Shown: positions 1 to 8,381, numbered from the stretch's first letter. The stretch: 64,000 bases of DNA from Aldersonia kunmingensis (GCF_001646865.1 NZ_LRRB01000001.1:23548-87547), one strand, 5' to 3'. The notes: generated from the letters alone by a model not told the origin. Numbers and translations: made by a program.

Positions 1-540
1 TTCTGAAGGACGAGCCGCGGCCGGAAGTTGAGCTCGTTCTCCACGGCCAGCAGATGCTCCGGAGTGTGGATACTGAGGTTGGTTCCCTTCGGGAAGTAGT
101 CGCGCAGCAAGCCAGTGTTCTCGTTCGAGCCGCGTTGCCATGGGGACCGAGAGTCACAGAAGTAGACCGGCACGCCCAACGATTGCGTGATTGTGGTGTG
201 GCGGGCCATTTCTGTGCCCTGATCCCAGGTGATCGAGCGCAGCAGCGTCGCCGGCAGATCGCTCATCCGTTCGCACAACGCGGTGTGCAGGGTCTCGCCG
301 TCGCGCGAGGGAAGGTGCAGGAGCCGGACCGTGCGGGTCTGGCGCTCGACGAGGGTGCCGATCGCAGATGCCTGATCCTTGCCGATTATCAAGTCCCCTT
401 CCTTACGTTGGAGCGGTGGGCGGAATCCGGGCCGGACGGAGGTCTGGATCGCTCTCCTTGGGACAGCGGGTATGGCTGAGGTCTCCCTGCCGCTCGACGG
501 CTCACTGGGAATGGCCGCCCGCTGTCCTGCTGTCAGCTCG
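1..540 (-). pseudogene. IS30-family transposase remnant (runs off left edge)
   Basis: Read on the minus strand, this stretch encodes the catalytic part of an IS30-family transposase: the segments KEGDLIIGK, TWDQGTEMARH, FCDSRSPWQRGSNENT and LLRDYFPKGT are diagnostic of its DDE domain. Upstream of KEGDLIIG (about 400-540) the frame stays open, but the usual N-terminal helix-turn-helix region is reduced to a short, poorly matching piece, so I read it as 5'-degenerate or internally deleted. The C-terminus lies beyond the window. There is no start codon with a ribosome site, and no terminal inverted repeat could be defined. Family assignment is firm; whether the element is dead is inferred. Confidence 0.8.
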
Positions 541-645
541 ACCGCTCATTGAGACTCGCGCACAGATCGTTGGGTAAGGACGTGCCGGCGTGGCTGACAG
601 ACAAGGAACGCCCACTCGTAAGGACGACGACCTGTAGGGGACTAC

Positions 646-790
646 GTGAGCGGACTGTGGGCGGGGATCGATGCGGGGAAGCGGGCCCATCACTGCGTGG
701 TGCTGAATGCGGCCGGCACTGCGGTCTTCTCCCAGAGGAGCGACAACGACGAGAGCGCCCTGCTTGACCGAGCAATTACATTCTTGGAGG
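646..790 (+). pseudogene. IS110-family transposase, N-terminal fragment
   Basis: A GTG start at 646 opens a frame reading MSGLWAGIDAGKRAHHCVV, the beginning of the RuvC-like DEDD domain of IS110-family transposases (first catalytic Asp in GIDAGK). Similarity stops after about 48 residues, near 790; the rest of the frame, to 891, is unrelated. Only this 5' scrap remains. A C-terminal scrap of the same broad family lies at 1832-2182 on the same strand, beyond the glutamine amidotransferase gene. The two could be ends of one interrupted element or of two different ones. Confidence 0.7.
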
Positions 791-868
791 CACGGTTTCG
801 CTGCAGCGGGTCGTTAGATTTCAGAGTTCTCTTGAAGCTGCGGGCAGGTTTGCTGTCGCCACTTCCGA

Positions 869-1636
869 TCACGATCTGTTTCCGTGCTTAAGCGGTCGCC
901 GGTACCGTTCGACGAAGTTTCGCAGGATGATCGGGGGAGAGACCACCGATCGTTGTCGCGCATCGGCTTTCAGTGTTTCTGCGGTCTCGGGGTCAAAGTA
1001 GCCGTGACCGCTGTACGCGTCGATCCGGGTGCACAGCCCGTCGACGTCCAGTTCTGGATGGAACTGCGTCGCATATGCGTTGCGTCCCACTCGAAACGCC
1101 TGCACCGGGCACGCCGTCGACGACGCCAGAGGAACCGCGCCGCGCGGCAACTCGGTCACGGCCTCCTTGTGTCCGCCGTAGGCATCGAACTCGCGAGGCA
1201 TGCCGGTGAACAAGTGATCTTCAGCGCCCGCGTCGGTGAGACTGACGGTGACTGCGCCCACCGGCTCGCTGTAGGTCGCATCGATACGTGCACCGATCGC
1301 GGCGCCGAGCGTCCCCACGCCGTAGCAGCAACCCAGAAACGGGAAGTCCTGCTCGATAGTGGCGCCGATCAGGCCGACCAGCTCGCGTTCCACCCGCAGC
1401 TGGGTGGGACTCTTCTGATCATCGCTGACGTTGTATGGCCCGCCGCCGAGCACGATGCCGGACCAGTCGCCGAGCTCGATGGGACCCAGTTCCTGATCGG
1501 TGAGGACGATACGCCGCAGACCCGCGTCGTCGAGGTCGGCGAAGCGCATGATCGCGGCATACTCGTCGTCTGCTGCCACTTCGTCCTCGCGGATGCTGAG
1601 CAGCAGAAACGGGGCATGATCGGTGTTCGTACCCAA
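869..1636 (-). CDS. Class I glutamine amidotransferase (GMP synthase-like, free-standing)
   Basis: This 255-residue protein is a stand-alone GATase1 domain. It carries the nucleophile motif LGCCYGVGTLG (the second Cys sits at the nucleophile elbow) and the catalytic His-Glu in TQFHPELD. Such proteins hydrolyse glutamine or act on small gamma-glutamyl or amino compounds; the partner or substrate cannot be told from sequence. Length is normal for the family. The start is a TTG at 1636 preceded at suitable spacing by a GGAAGGG-like ribosome site; no in-frame ATG fits the N-terminal strand as well. It stands between two transposase fragments, so it may have arrived with, or been isolated by, mobile elements. 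Its open frame and intact motifs suggest a functional gene. Confidence 0.85.
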   Translation of the reverse strand: MGTNTDHAPFLLLSIREDEVAADDEYAAIMRFADLDDAGLRRIVLTDQELGPIELGDWSGIVLGGGPYNVSDDQKSPTQLRVERELVGLIGATIEQDFPFLGCCYGVGTLGAAIGARIDATYSEPVGAVTVSLTDAGAEDHLFTGMPREFDAYGGHKEAVTELPRGAVPLASSTACPVQAFRVGRNAYATQFHPELDVDGLCTRIDAYSGHGYFDPETAETLKADARQRSVVSPPIILRNFVERYRRPLKHGNRS

Positions 1637-1831
1637 CGGATGCCCTTCCCATCGGTGCCGAATGGGACATTACCGATCGGGTCGGGCAGATTGGTTGAAC
1701 TCGAGGATTCGCCCGGGGCTGGCCGGTATGAGGAGGCTGGGGCCTCGCCACATGTGAACGTGGGTTGCCGTCAGGAATCAGGACCTGGCCGGTAGAGCCA
1801 CAGATGTGGATGGCTCGCGGTCGAGATCGGG

Positions 1832-2182
1832 GATTGGGACCGGTCGACCGGTCGTTCGATCGGCGCCTACCTCGGTCTCGTCCCGACGGAGTATTTCTCG
1901 GGCGCCTCCCGCTCGCAGGGCCCCATCACCAAGACCGGCAACAGCCATGCCCACCGGCTGCTGATCGAGGCGGCCTGGCATCACCGCCAGCCCTATCGCC
2001 CCGGCACCGATCTGCGTCGCCGTTGGGACGCCGCCAGCCCGGCGGCACGGGCTCGCGGTCAGGCAGCAAACCGGCGGCCGCACCGACGGTGGCAGAACTT
2101 CGAGGCCCGCAAGAAGCGTCCCGTGGTGGCCAACCCCGCCATCGCCCGGGAACTGGCCGGCTGGTGCTGGTCTTTTGCCGGT
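1832..2182 (+). pseudogene. IS110/IS116-family transposase, C-terminal fragment
   Basis: The frame reads SIGAYLGLVPTEYFSGASR, then QGPITKTGNSHAHRLLIEAA, and ends with ARELAGWCW. This is the conserved C-terminal Transposase_20 domain of the IS110/IS116/IS902 group (the AYLGLVP and ITKTGN motifs are typical). No N-terminal DEDD domain is attached: sequence before about 1832 shows no similarity and there is no plausible start codon. The open frame continues to 2311 with unrelated residues. It is a remnant, possibly the other end of the fragment at 646-790. Confidence 0.75.
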
Positions 2183-2502
2183 GCTCGACACCTGAGACCG
2201 GCACATAACCGTCCGAACGAACCGAGCCGATGGCGGCAGCGCCTGGGAGCGACCGGCGAACGCCCTATGAGCAATTCGTTTGTCCTGCAATCCAGTAACG
2301 CTCGACTCTAGACCTGCGGTCCGCTCCAGCAGAAGAGTCCGTTCCTGCGGTGACCAACCCGCGCATATCAGACTTAACGACGCGTCGATCACGACACGCT
2401 CGCCGCCCGCGAAGTCTCGTTCGGTCAAACGGAAGCGGCGTTCCCGGCGACGGCCGAGGACGCCGCTTCCCCTGCCCACTTGACAAACTTCACTCCATAT
2501 CA
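2183..2502. other. Stretch without a recognisable gene
   Basis: About 320 bases between the IS116 remnant and the decayed ligase. On the minus strand an open stretch (about 2290-2440) reads RFRLTERDFAGGERVVIDAS, then LSLICAGWSPQERTLLLERT. It has a natural amino-acid composition and may be a scrap of a lost gene, but I cannot assign it to a family, and it has no clear start, ribosome site or neighbours. Confidence 0.3.
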
Positions 2503-3512
2503 GGCGTGCGTTCGTGGTGCCGCTCGCGCAGCACGCCCTTCAAGAACTTGCCGCTCGGATTCTTCGGAAGATCGGAAGTAAACGCGATGGATTTCGGAAT
2601 CTTTTAAGGCGCGAGCCGCGTCCGGCAATGGGTGGTGATCGCGTGTGTGTCGATCGCGGCACCGTCGGCGATGACGACGGTCGTTGCGACGGCCTCGATC
2701 CAGCGGTCGTCCGGAACGCCATACACCCCGACCTCATGGATTTCGGGTAGCTCGTACAGCACCCCTTCGACTTCCCGCGTCGCGACGTTCTCGCCGCCCG
2801 TCTTCATCATGTCCTTCTTGCGATCGACGACCCACAGGAATCCGTCCGAGTCGAAGTAGCCCAGATCGTCGGAATGGAACCATCCGCCGGCGAATGCTTC
2901 CGCGGTCGTCTCCGGCAGGTTGTCGTAGCCGAGGGTGGCGTGCGGCCTGCGGTGCACGATTTCACCGACAGTTCCGCCGGGAAGCGGCGCGTCGTCGCCG
3001 ACGATCGCGGTCTCGACATTGATGCCGCCCGGCCTGCACAGCCCGGCCGCTCATCCTGTTCCGACGGCGGGAACACTGTGGCGAGCGAGCCCATCTCGGT
3101 CTGCCCGTTGAAGTTACACAGCTCCAGCGCTGGGAAGCGCTGACGGAGTTGGCGCAGTACCTCGACGGGAAGCGCAGACGCCCGTAATAGCCCTTCCGCA
3201 ACGACGGGATGGTGCGACTGTCGCCTTCCAACTCATGCAGCAACGCGATCCATACAGTGGGAGGGCAGAAGAGGTTGGTCGCGCCATAGCGCTCGACGGC
3301 AGCGAGGATCGCGGCGGGATCGGGTCGGTCGAGAATGATGCTGGTCGCGCCGAGGTAGATGTCGGTGATGAGAAAGTTGTCGAGCTGCGCGCAGTGGTAC
3401 AGCGGCAGCGATGAACTTCGATATCTTCGACGACCAACGCCGCGGGCGTGCAGTCGGCGAGGAGGTAGGCGATCTCATCCGCGGTCAGCATGAATTGATC
3501 GATACGCCGATC
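2503..3512 (-). pseudogene. Decayed acyl-CoA synthetase (copy of the gene at 5666-7231)
   Basis: On the minus strand this region matches the intact AMP-binding ligase at 5666-7231 almost throughout at both nucleotide and residue level: YFDSDGFLWVVDRKKDM, KTGGENVATREVE, LYELPEI and VYGVPDDRWIEAV are shared. It is broken by several frameshifts, an internal deletion of the central AMP-binding segment (near 3400), and loss of the first ~95 residues. The C-terminal catalytic-lysine segment is also out of frame. The match starts abruptly at 2503 and ends at about 3512, where a 1-base deletion precedes MLTADEIAYLLADCTPA. It cannot encode a working ligase. Confidence 0.85.
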
Positions 3513-4050
3513 GGGGCGTGGGTCGTGTCAACTACTTTGGAGCGCAAGGCAATCCAATGATCCGAGCCGTACAGCTGCTGCCCGAACGAGCCCCGCATCG
3601 ACGATGCCGCACCGAGCAACACCGCCGACGGGCAGGGGCCATCATCGACTCCGTCGATGTGGACGTCCGCGAGCTGCAGTCGCTCGAGAATGCGGTTGCA
3701 CAGGGCATCTCCGCCTTCGTAGACGTATGCCTGCGCCGCGCAGTACAGCGCTTCGTCGCGTGCGAAGTCGTGCCGGAACAGGTCCGAATCGCCAACACCG
3801 TGGGATATCCGGGCCGGACCTTGTTGGCGACGATGCCCGCGATCTCCTGGAGTGCGCGTTCGGCGAGGCTCAACGCGACCGGCGCATGGCCGCCGACGCC
3901 ATGCCGAGCAACCCGAGCTGGTAAACCGGTTCCGGGCGAGCGGGTGTGGTCGAGAAGGTCTCCATGGTGTGCCGGTCAGGCACGAAGCAGTTCTCCACCG
4001 CACGGAGTGAGGTTCGCGACATCTCCGAACGACCTGCTTTCCTCGCCGCG
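3513..4050. pseudogene. Scrambled mosaic of regulator, SDR and monooxygenase fragments
   Basis: Three fragments of genes that are intact at 9.1-13.8 kb lie side by side. About 3513-3625 (minus) matches the middle of the LuxR regulator (GSFGQQLYGS, HWIALRSK). About 3640-3712 (plus) matches, at its left edge, the regulator's N-terminal region (TITDSVDADVREL) and then the mycofactocin-type SDR (ELQSLENAVAQGIS; the SDR has DLQSLENVVAEGIA). About 3723-4003 (minus) matches 12905-13188 of the HsaA-like monooxygenase, including ALQEIAGIV and ENCFVPDRHTMETFSTTP, with frameshifts. Orientation of the first two differs from the intact locus, so this is a rearranged, non-functional duplicate. Confidence 0.75.
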
Positions 4051-4057
4051 CACGCTA

Positions 4058-4092
4058 TTGACAAAAGATGTTTTTACGTAAAGACTTCTTTT
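4058..4092 (+). promoter_or_regulatory. Promoter/operator of the ArsR-SRPBCC pair
   Basis: TTGACA at 4058-4063 is a perfect -35 box. It runs into an A/T-rich imperfect inverted repeat with arms AAAAGATGTTTTTA (4063-4076) and TAAAGACTTCTTTT (4079-4092), centred on ACGT. TAAAGA at 4079 could serve as a weak -10. The ATG of the regulator is at 4097, so the mRNA would be leaderless or nearly so. The low-GC dyad overlapping the promoter is where an autorepressing ArsR protein would be expected to bind; binding is inferred. Confidence 0.6.
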
Positions 4093-4096
4093 TGTT

Positions 4097-4654
4097 ATGA
4101 GGGACGTTGTCTACCTCGATCAGATCGAGCAGGCCGAGGCCCTGCTCAAGCCGCAGCGGATCGAAGTGTTGCGGCAGCTCGCCGAACCCCGGTCGTGCAC
4201 CGAGGTTGCGGTCGAGCTCGACCAGACCCCGCAGCGGGTCTACTACCACGTGAAGGTGCTACTGACGGCCGGCCTGGTTCGTCAGGTGGCCGAACGTCGG
4301 GTGCGCGGGATCACCGAGGGGATCTACCAGGCGGCCGGGCGGTCGTACTGGCTGTCACCGAGCTTGGTGGGCCGAATCGGGTTGCGGCAGAAGCGCGATC
4401 GGCTGAGCCTGGGCTACCTGCTGGACCTGATGGAGGACGTGCAGGCCGACATCGCCGCGCTCGACCTCACCAGGCCCGACCTGCCCTCGATAGGCGTATC
4501 CGGGGAGATCAGGGTGCGCCCGGAGCAGCGCGCGGCGTTCCTCGAAGAGTTGCAGCAGACATTGCAGGACCTGTTCACCCGCTACGGCGGTGCCGATGGC
4601 GACGCATTCCGCATGGCCGTCGCCTGCTATCCGAAGGGAGATTCAAATGATTGA
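4097..4654 (+). CDS. ArsR-type winged-helix transcriptional regulator
   Basis: A 185-residue protein with an N-terminal winged helix (about residues 12-85). Its recognition region reads RSCTEVAVELDQTPQRVYYH, in the style of the ArsR/HTH_20 group that often partners AHSA1/SRPBCC genes. The C-terminal ~100 residues (RPEQRAAFLEELQQTLQ) form a helical extension that probably dimerises or senses a ligand. No metal-binding Cys pair is visible, so it is probably not a metal sensor. Its stop overlaps the start of the downstream SRPBCC gene (ATGATTGA), which implies co-translation. It probably represses its own operon through the dyad just upstream. Confidence 0.8.
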   Translation: MRDVVYLDQIEQAEALLKPQRIEVLRQLAEPRSCTEVAVELDQTPQRVYYHVKVLLTAGLVRQVAERRVRGITEGIYQAAGRSYWLSPSLVGRIGLRQKRDRLSLGYLLDLMEDVQADIAALDLTRPDLPSIGVSGEIRVRPEQRAAFLEELQQTLQDLFTRYGGADGDAFRMAVACYPKGDSND

Positions 4655-5534
4655 GCCTGATCTGCGCGTACGCGCGGTTGTACCAGCTTCATTGAAGGTC
4701 ACCTACGAGGCACTTACCGACCCGGTCGCGCTGCGCGTGTGGCTGGCCGAGCACGCCGAGGTCGACCTGCCCGGCAAGTACGAGTTCTGGGGCCGGTTCA
4801 CGCCCGATGGCGCAGAACCGCACCAGCGCGTGCTGCACGTGGACGATCGCAGCATCCGATTCGCCTGGACCGTGGAGGGAGTCGAGACCACATCGCAGTT
4901 CGAATTGGATGAGGACGAGGACGGCACCCTGGTCACGCTGAGCCAGACCGACCTGCCCAGCTTTGAAGACGTTCTGGCCGACAAGGCCGGTGCTCGTGGC
5001 ACGTTGTCGACGTTCTGGTCGTTGGCGATCGTCAACCTCGCCGACTATCTGGCTGGCCGCGAGTTGACCCCGAAGTGCGATTTCACCTCGAACGAATTGC
5101 GGACGGCGGTCGTCATCGACGCGACGCCGGACGAGGTGTTCGATTCGATGACCCGGCCGGAGCACTTCCACCGGTGGTTCGGCGCCAAGGTGGACATCGA
5201 GCCTTGGGTAGGTGGCCGTTTTGCGATGGGCGGGTTCGAGATGGACCCGGGGGGAACCAAGTTCGTCGAGTTCGAGCCGGGCCGCAAGGCGACTATGCGG
5301 TATGCCGATGGCGTGACCGACAGCTGGGAGTTGGAAGGCTCGGAGGGAAAGACTCGACTGACCCTGGTGACGAGCGGGTTCGACCCCGACAATCCGCCTT
5401 ACGCGGGCTTCATCGGCTGGCTGAGTGGCCTCGCCGAATTGCGGCGCTACCACGAGCTCCCGCAGTGGCGCTCGATCTGGCGCCAGATCGAGGTCGCCGG
5501 GATACCCGAGGGCATGTTCACCGTCGACCAGTGA
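4647..5534 (+). CDS. Tandem SRPBCC (AHSA1/START-like) protein
   Basis: A 295-residue protein with two consecutive AHSA1-type SRPBCC folds. The first (about 1-140) begins LRVRAVVPASLKVTYEALTD; the second (about 150-290) begins TAVVIDATPDEVFDSMTRPE and contains FHRWFGAKVDIEPWVGGRF. These folds make a deep hydrophobic pocket for a small ligand. Start at ATG 4647, with GGGAG upstream and an 8-base overlap with the ArsR gene. Pairing of ArsR and AHSA1 proteins is common in actinobacteria; the ligand is usually unknown. An in-frame ATG at 4590, inside the upstream gene, is not favoured. Confidence 0.75.
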   Translation: MIEPDLRVRAVVPASLKVTYEALTDPVALRVWLAEHAEVDLPGKYEFWGRFTPDGAEPHQRVLHVDDRSIRFAWTVEGVETTSQFELDEDEDGTLVTLSQTDLPSFEDVLADKAGARGTLSTFWSLAIVNLADYLAGRELTPKCDFTSNELRTAVVIDATPDEVFDSMTRPEHFHRWFGAKVDIEPWVGGRFAMGGFEMDPGGTKFVEFEPGRKATMRYADGVTDSWELEGSEGKTRLTLVTSGFDPDNPPYAGFIGWLSGLAELRRYHELPQWRSIWRQIEVAGIPEGMFTVDQ

Positions 5535-5571
5535 GCTGAGCTCCACACGCATGCAGTGAGTCGGCGCGGAT

Positions 5572-5660
5572 CGTGCTCGCAGGTGACGCCGTCGTTGTCA
5601 CGGTCCAGCGTCGGGGCGTAGCCCGGATCGCCGCGGTGCCGGTTCGCTTGGAATGCCGCG
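5572..5660 (-). pseudogene. Excalibur-domain fragment
   Basis: On the minus strand the frame reads HRGDPGYAPTLDRDNDGVTC, followed by EHDPR: the calcium-binding-like Excalibur motif (DxDxDGxxCE). It is a near copy of the C-terminal half of the intact gene at 39727-39948 (GDPGYAPRLDRDNDGIACE), both in protein and in DNA. The signal peptide and start are missing and the frame runs on past the normal end. It is an isolated remnant lying just downstream of the acyl-CoA ligase. Confidence 0.65.
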
Positions 5661-5665
5661 GCGCG

Positions 5666-7231
5666 CTAGTGCGTACGTTCGTTGTGGCGCTCGCGCAGTA
5701 CACGCTTCAGAATCTTGCCGCTGGGATTTCTCGGAAGCTCGGAGGCGAAGGCGATGGACTTCGGGATCTTGTACGACGCGAGCCTCGTCCGGCAGTGGGT
5801 GTCGATTGCGCGTGAGTCGAGCGCCGCACCATCGGCGACCACAACGGTCGCCGCGACGGCCTCGATCCAGCGGTCGTCGGGAACGCCGTAAACCGCGGCT
5901 TCACGGATTTCGGGTAGCTCGTAGAGCACCTCTTCGACTTCCCGCGTCGCGACGTTCTCGCCGCCCGTTTTCACCATGTCCTTCTTGCGATCGACAACCC
6001 ACAGGAATCCGTCCGAATCGAAGTAGCCGAGATCGCCGGAGTGGAACCACTCGCCGGCGAACGCCTCCGCGGTCCTCTCGGGCAGGTTGTAATAGCCGAG
6101 GGTCACTTGGGGGCTGCGGTGCACGATCTCGCCGACCGTTCCGTCGGGAAGTGGATTGTTGTCGTCGTCGACGATCGAGGTCTCGACATTCAGCGCTGCT
6201 CGGCCCGCGCAGCCTGGCCTCCGGTCCTGTTCGGACGGCGGCAATACCGTGGCAAGTGAACCCATCTCGGTCTGTCCGTAGAAGTTCCACAGCTCCAGAG
6301 CAGGGAAGCGTTGGCGCAGTTGACGCAGCACCTCGACGGGGAGCGCGGAAGCGCCGTAGTAGCCCTTGCGCAGCGAGGCGAATGTGCGACCGTCGCCTTC
6401 CAGCTCCCGCAGCAAAGCAATCCAGACGGTCGGAGGGCAGAAGAGGTTGGTCGCGCCGTGGCGTTCGATGGCTGCGAGAAGCGCTGCAGGATCGGGCCGA
6501 TCGAGAATGATGCTCGTGGCGCCGAGGTAGATGTCGGTAATGAGGAAGTTGTCGAGCTGTGCGCAGTGATACAGCGGGAGCGCGTGAACTTCGACGTCGG
6601 CCTCGGCCATGCCCCCCGACACGATGCAACTCGTGTACTGCCACATCAGCGTTCGGCTCGAGTGCATCGCTCCCTTCGGACGCGATTCCGTTCCGGACGT
6701 GTACATGATGCGAATGAGCGCGTCGTCGTCGACCTTGACCTCGGGTGCGGCGCCGGTGGACACCGTCAAAGCCTCGTCGAAGTTCGTCCAACCAGTGGGC
6801 GTCGAATTAGATAGCGGCAGAACATAGTTCGTTGTGGAAGTGGTTCCAGCGGACTGGATTGCCTGATCTGCCGTCGAGCACAGTGCATCCTCGACCACCA
6901 ACGTTGCGGGTGTGCAGTCGGCAAGGATGTAGGCAATCTCCTCGGCTGTCAGCATGAAATTGATCGGGACACCGATGACGCCGATCCTTGCGGCGCCGAA
7001 GATCGCGACCGGGTACTGCCAGCAGTTGTGCGACAGGATCGCGAGCCGATCGCCCGGCCTGAGTCCCGATGCCCACAGTTGTGCCGCGAATGCATCGATC
7101 GCCCGGTCGAGTTCGGCGAACGTCAGCACGGTGTCGCGGTGTATCAGGGCCGTCCGGTCGGGCACGCGGGCGGCCGTTCGACGCGGAATGTCGCCGAGCG
7201 CGTGAGACCTCGCGCGTTGCTCCTCCGTCAT
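5666..7231 (-). CDS. AMP-forming acyl-CoA synthetase (FadD/ANL superfamily)
   Basis: A 521-residue ligase that activates a carboxylic acid as an acyl-adenylate and then a CoA thioester. Signatures in order: phosphate-binding loop MYTSGTESRPKGAM (the usual TSGTTGxPKG is altered), adenine-site YGQTEMGS, GDLGYFDSDGFLWVVDRKKD, hinge/A8 region KTGGENVATREVE, and the C-terminal catalytic Lys in NPSGKILKR. Start ATG 7231 overlaps the flavin reductase stop (ATGA), so it is the last gene of the SnoaL-RibB-reductase-ligase operon. It probably activates an acid made or used by the HsaA-like monooxygenase system. A decayed copy lies at 2503-3512. Substrate unknown; other open reading across the upstream genes is a frame artefact. 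Confidence 0.88.
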   Translation of the reverse strand: MTEEQRARSHALGDIPRRTAARVPDRTALIHRDTVLTFAELDRAIDAFAAQLWASGLRPGDRLAILSHNCWQYPVAIFGAARIGVIGVPINFMLTAEEIAYILADCTPATLVVEDALCSTADQAIQSAGTTSTTNYVLPLSNSTPTGWTNFDEALTVSTGAAPEVKVDDDALIRIMYTSGTESRPKGAMHSSRTLMWQYTSCIVSGGMAEADVEVHALPLYHCAQLDNFLITDIYLGATSIILDRPDPAALLAAIERHGATNLFCPPTVWIALLRELEGDGRTFASLRKGYYGASALPVEVLRQLRQRFPALELWNFYGQTEMGSLATVLPPSEQDRRPGCAGRAALNVETSIVDDDNNPLPDGTVGEIVHRSPQVTLGYYNLPERTAEAFAGEWFHSGDLGYFDSDGFLWVVDRKKDMVKTGGENVATREVEEVLYELPEIREAAVYGVPDDRWIEAVAATVVVADGAALDSRAIDTHCRTRLASYKIPKSIAFASELPRNPSGKILKRVLRERHNERTH

Positions 7232-7746
7232 CGCGCGCCGGCCGTTTGCAGCGCGCTGTGTGGTACGTGCGTACCGAAACCGCGGCGGTGATAGGTCAGG
7301 GGGTCCTGGTCGGTGGACGTCTCGACGGCACGCACCCGGCCCAGCAGGATCCGATGGTCGCCACCGGACACGATCTCGGCAACGTCGCACGCGATCCAGA
7401 TCGAGGCACCCGACACGTGGGGGAGTCCGTCGCGGCGCACCCACTCGACGCCGTCGAACTTCGCAGCGCCCTTGCCAGCAAGGCGGAACGCAATGTCGGT
7501 TTGCTCCGATGCCAGTACGTTCACGCCGAATCGCTTCGTCCCCTCGATCAAGCCGAGGCACTCGGACGTGTTCGCCAGTGCGACGGCGAGCAGATGCGGT
7601 TCCATGGACAGCGACATAATCGCGCTGACCGTCGTGCCATGTGGCCGGTCGCCGTCCATGGCGGTGATCACGGTGACCGGGGCGCACAGATGCGCCATCG
7701 CCTCTTTGAACTCGGTGCCGAGCCTGTCCAGGTTTTCCTGCATCAT
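7228..7746 (-). CDS. Flavin reductase component (HsaB/HpaC-like)
   Basis: A 172-residue flavin-reductase domain protein: the conserved PVTVITAMDGDRPHGTTVSA and FGVNVLASEQ segments bind FMN/FAD. It would reduce free flavin with NAD(P)H and pass it to a two-component flavin monooxygenase, most likely the one at 12625-13818 in the same locus. The start is ATG 7746 (MMQENLD) or a GTG 6 bases earlier that overlaps the stop of the RibB-like gene; its own stop overlaps the ligase start. A second reductase, at 41866-42384, sits with the steroid genes. Confidence 0.85.
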   Translation of the reverse strand: MMQENLDRLGTEFKEAMAHLCAPVTVITAMDGDRPHGTTVSAIMSLSMEPHLLAVALANTSECLGLIEGTKRFGVNVLASEQTDIAFRLAGKGAAKFDGVEWVRRDGLPHVSGASIWIACDVAEIVSGGDHRILLGRVRAVETSTDQDPLTYHRRGFGTHVPHSALQTAGAR

Positions 7747-7748
7747 CG

Positions 7749-8381
7749 TCACGGCTTTCTGGAAATTGCGTCGCGAAAAACGACGTCGGAGAAACGGATG
7801 GTGGGCAGCAACAACGTCTTCGCCTCGTCCATGCCGACAATCCCGCAGGGGTCCTGCTCGGAGACCAACGCGCAGAAGGCGAGGGACCGCGAGGCATCCC
7901 CGCAGAGATCGGCCACTTTCGCAAGGACATTCGGCCGGGATAGCGACCCGCATGCGGGATCGGCGAGGACGGGTACCACGTGTCCGGGCCTGGTGAGTTC
8001 GGTGCCACTCGCGGAGCGATCCGCGAGTACGCGAAGCGTGGCCGCACGGTCGTGCCCGGAGATGCCGGTCGTGATCCCGGCCGACGCGTCGACGGCTACG
8101 CGCATCGACCCCGAGTAGTCGTCGTCGCCGTCCGCGATCCACGACGCCGGCGGCAGATCCAGTCGCCGGCACGTATCGACATCGACTGTGGTGCAGATGA
8201 ATCCGGAGCCCAGCCGGACCATCGCGCCAATCGAGGCCGCGGTGGCGGTTGATGCGAGCGCGACGATGTCGCATCCGGTGCCGGACACGTCGTCGATCAC
8301 GACGGCGACGCCGCCCGCCCGCAACGCGTCGAGCGCGTCACTCGCGGACGTCGGTTGCGGGGGTGCGTACGCGATGGTCAT
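7749..8381 (-). CDS. RibB-like 3,4-dihydroxy-2-butanone-4-phosphate synthase
   Basis: A 210-residue single-domain protein of the DHBP synthase family, which converts ribulose 5-phosphate to dihydroxybutanone phosphate for riboflavin synthesis. Visible family segments are ALRAGGVAVVIDD, the active-site stretch AVDASAGITTGISGHDRAAT and RPGHVVPVLA. The usual acidic loop near the N-terminus (ENExD in RibB) reads VIDDVSGTG here, so key metal ligands may be altered. Genes for the full riboflavin pathway are absent, so this is a pathway-dedicated paralogue placed between a flavin reductase and a SnoaL protein, probably to boost flavin supply for the monooxygenase, or a derivative with a new reaction. 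Confidence 0.75.
   Translation of the reverse strand: MTIAYAPPQPTSASDALDALRAGGVAVVIDDVSGTGCDIVALASTATAASIGAMVRLGSGFICTTVDVDTCRRLDLPPASWIADGDDDYSGSMRVAVDASAGITTGISGHDRAATLRVLADRSASGTELTRPGHVVPVLADPACGSLSRPNVLAKVADLCGDASRSLAFCALVSEQDPCGIVGMDEAKTLLLPTIRFSDVVFRDAISRKP

Noticed and set aside
5666..8047. A single minus-strand open frame of about 793 codons across the ligase and upstream genes
   Set aside because: The ligase starts at ATG 7231, overlapping the flavin reductase stop; the upstream part of the frame runs through two other well-supported genes in the wrong frame, as expected in high-GC DNA.
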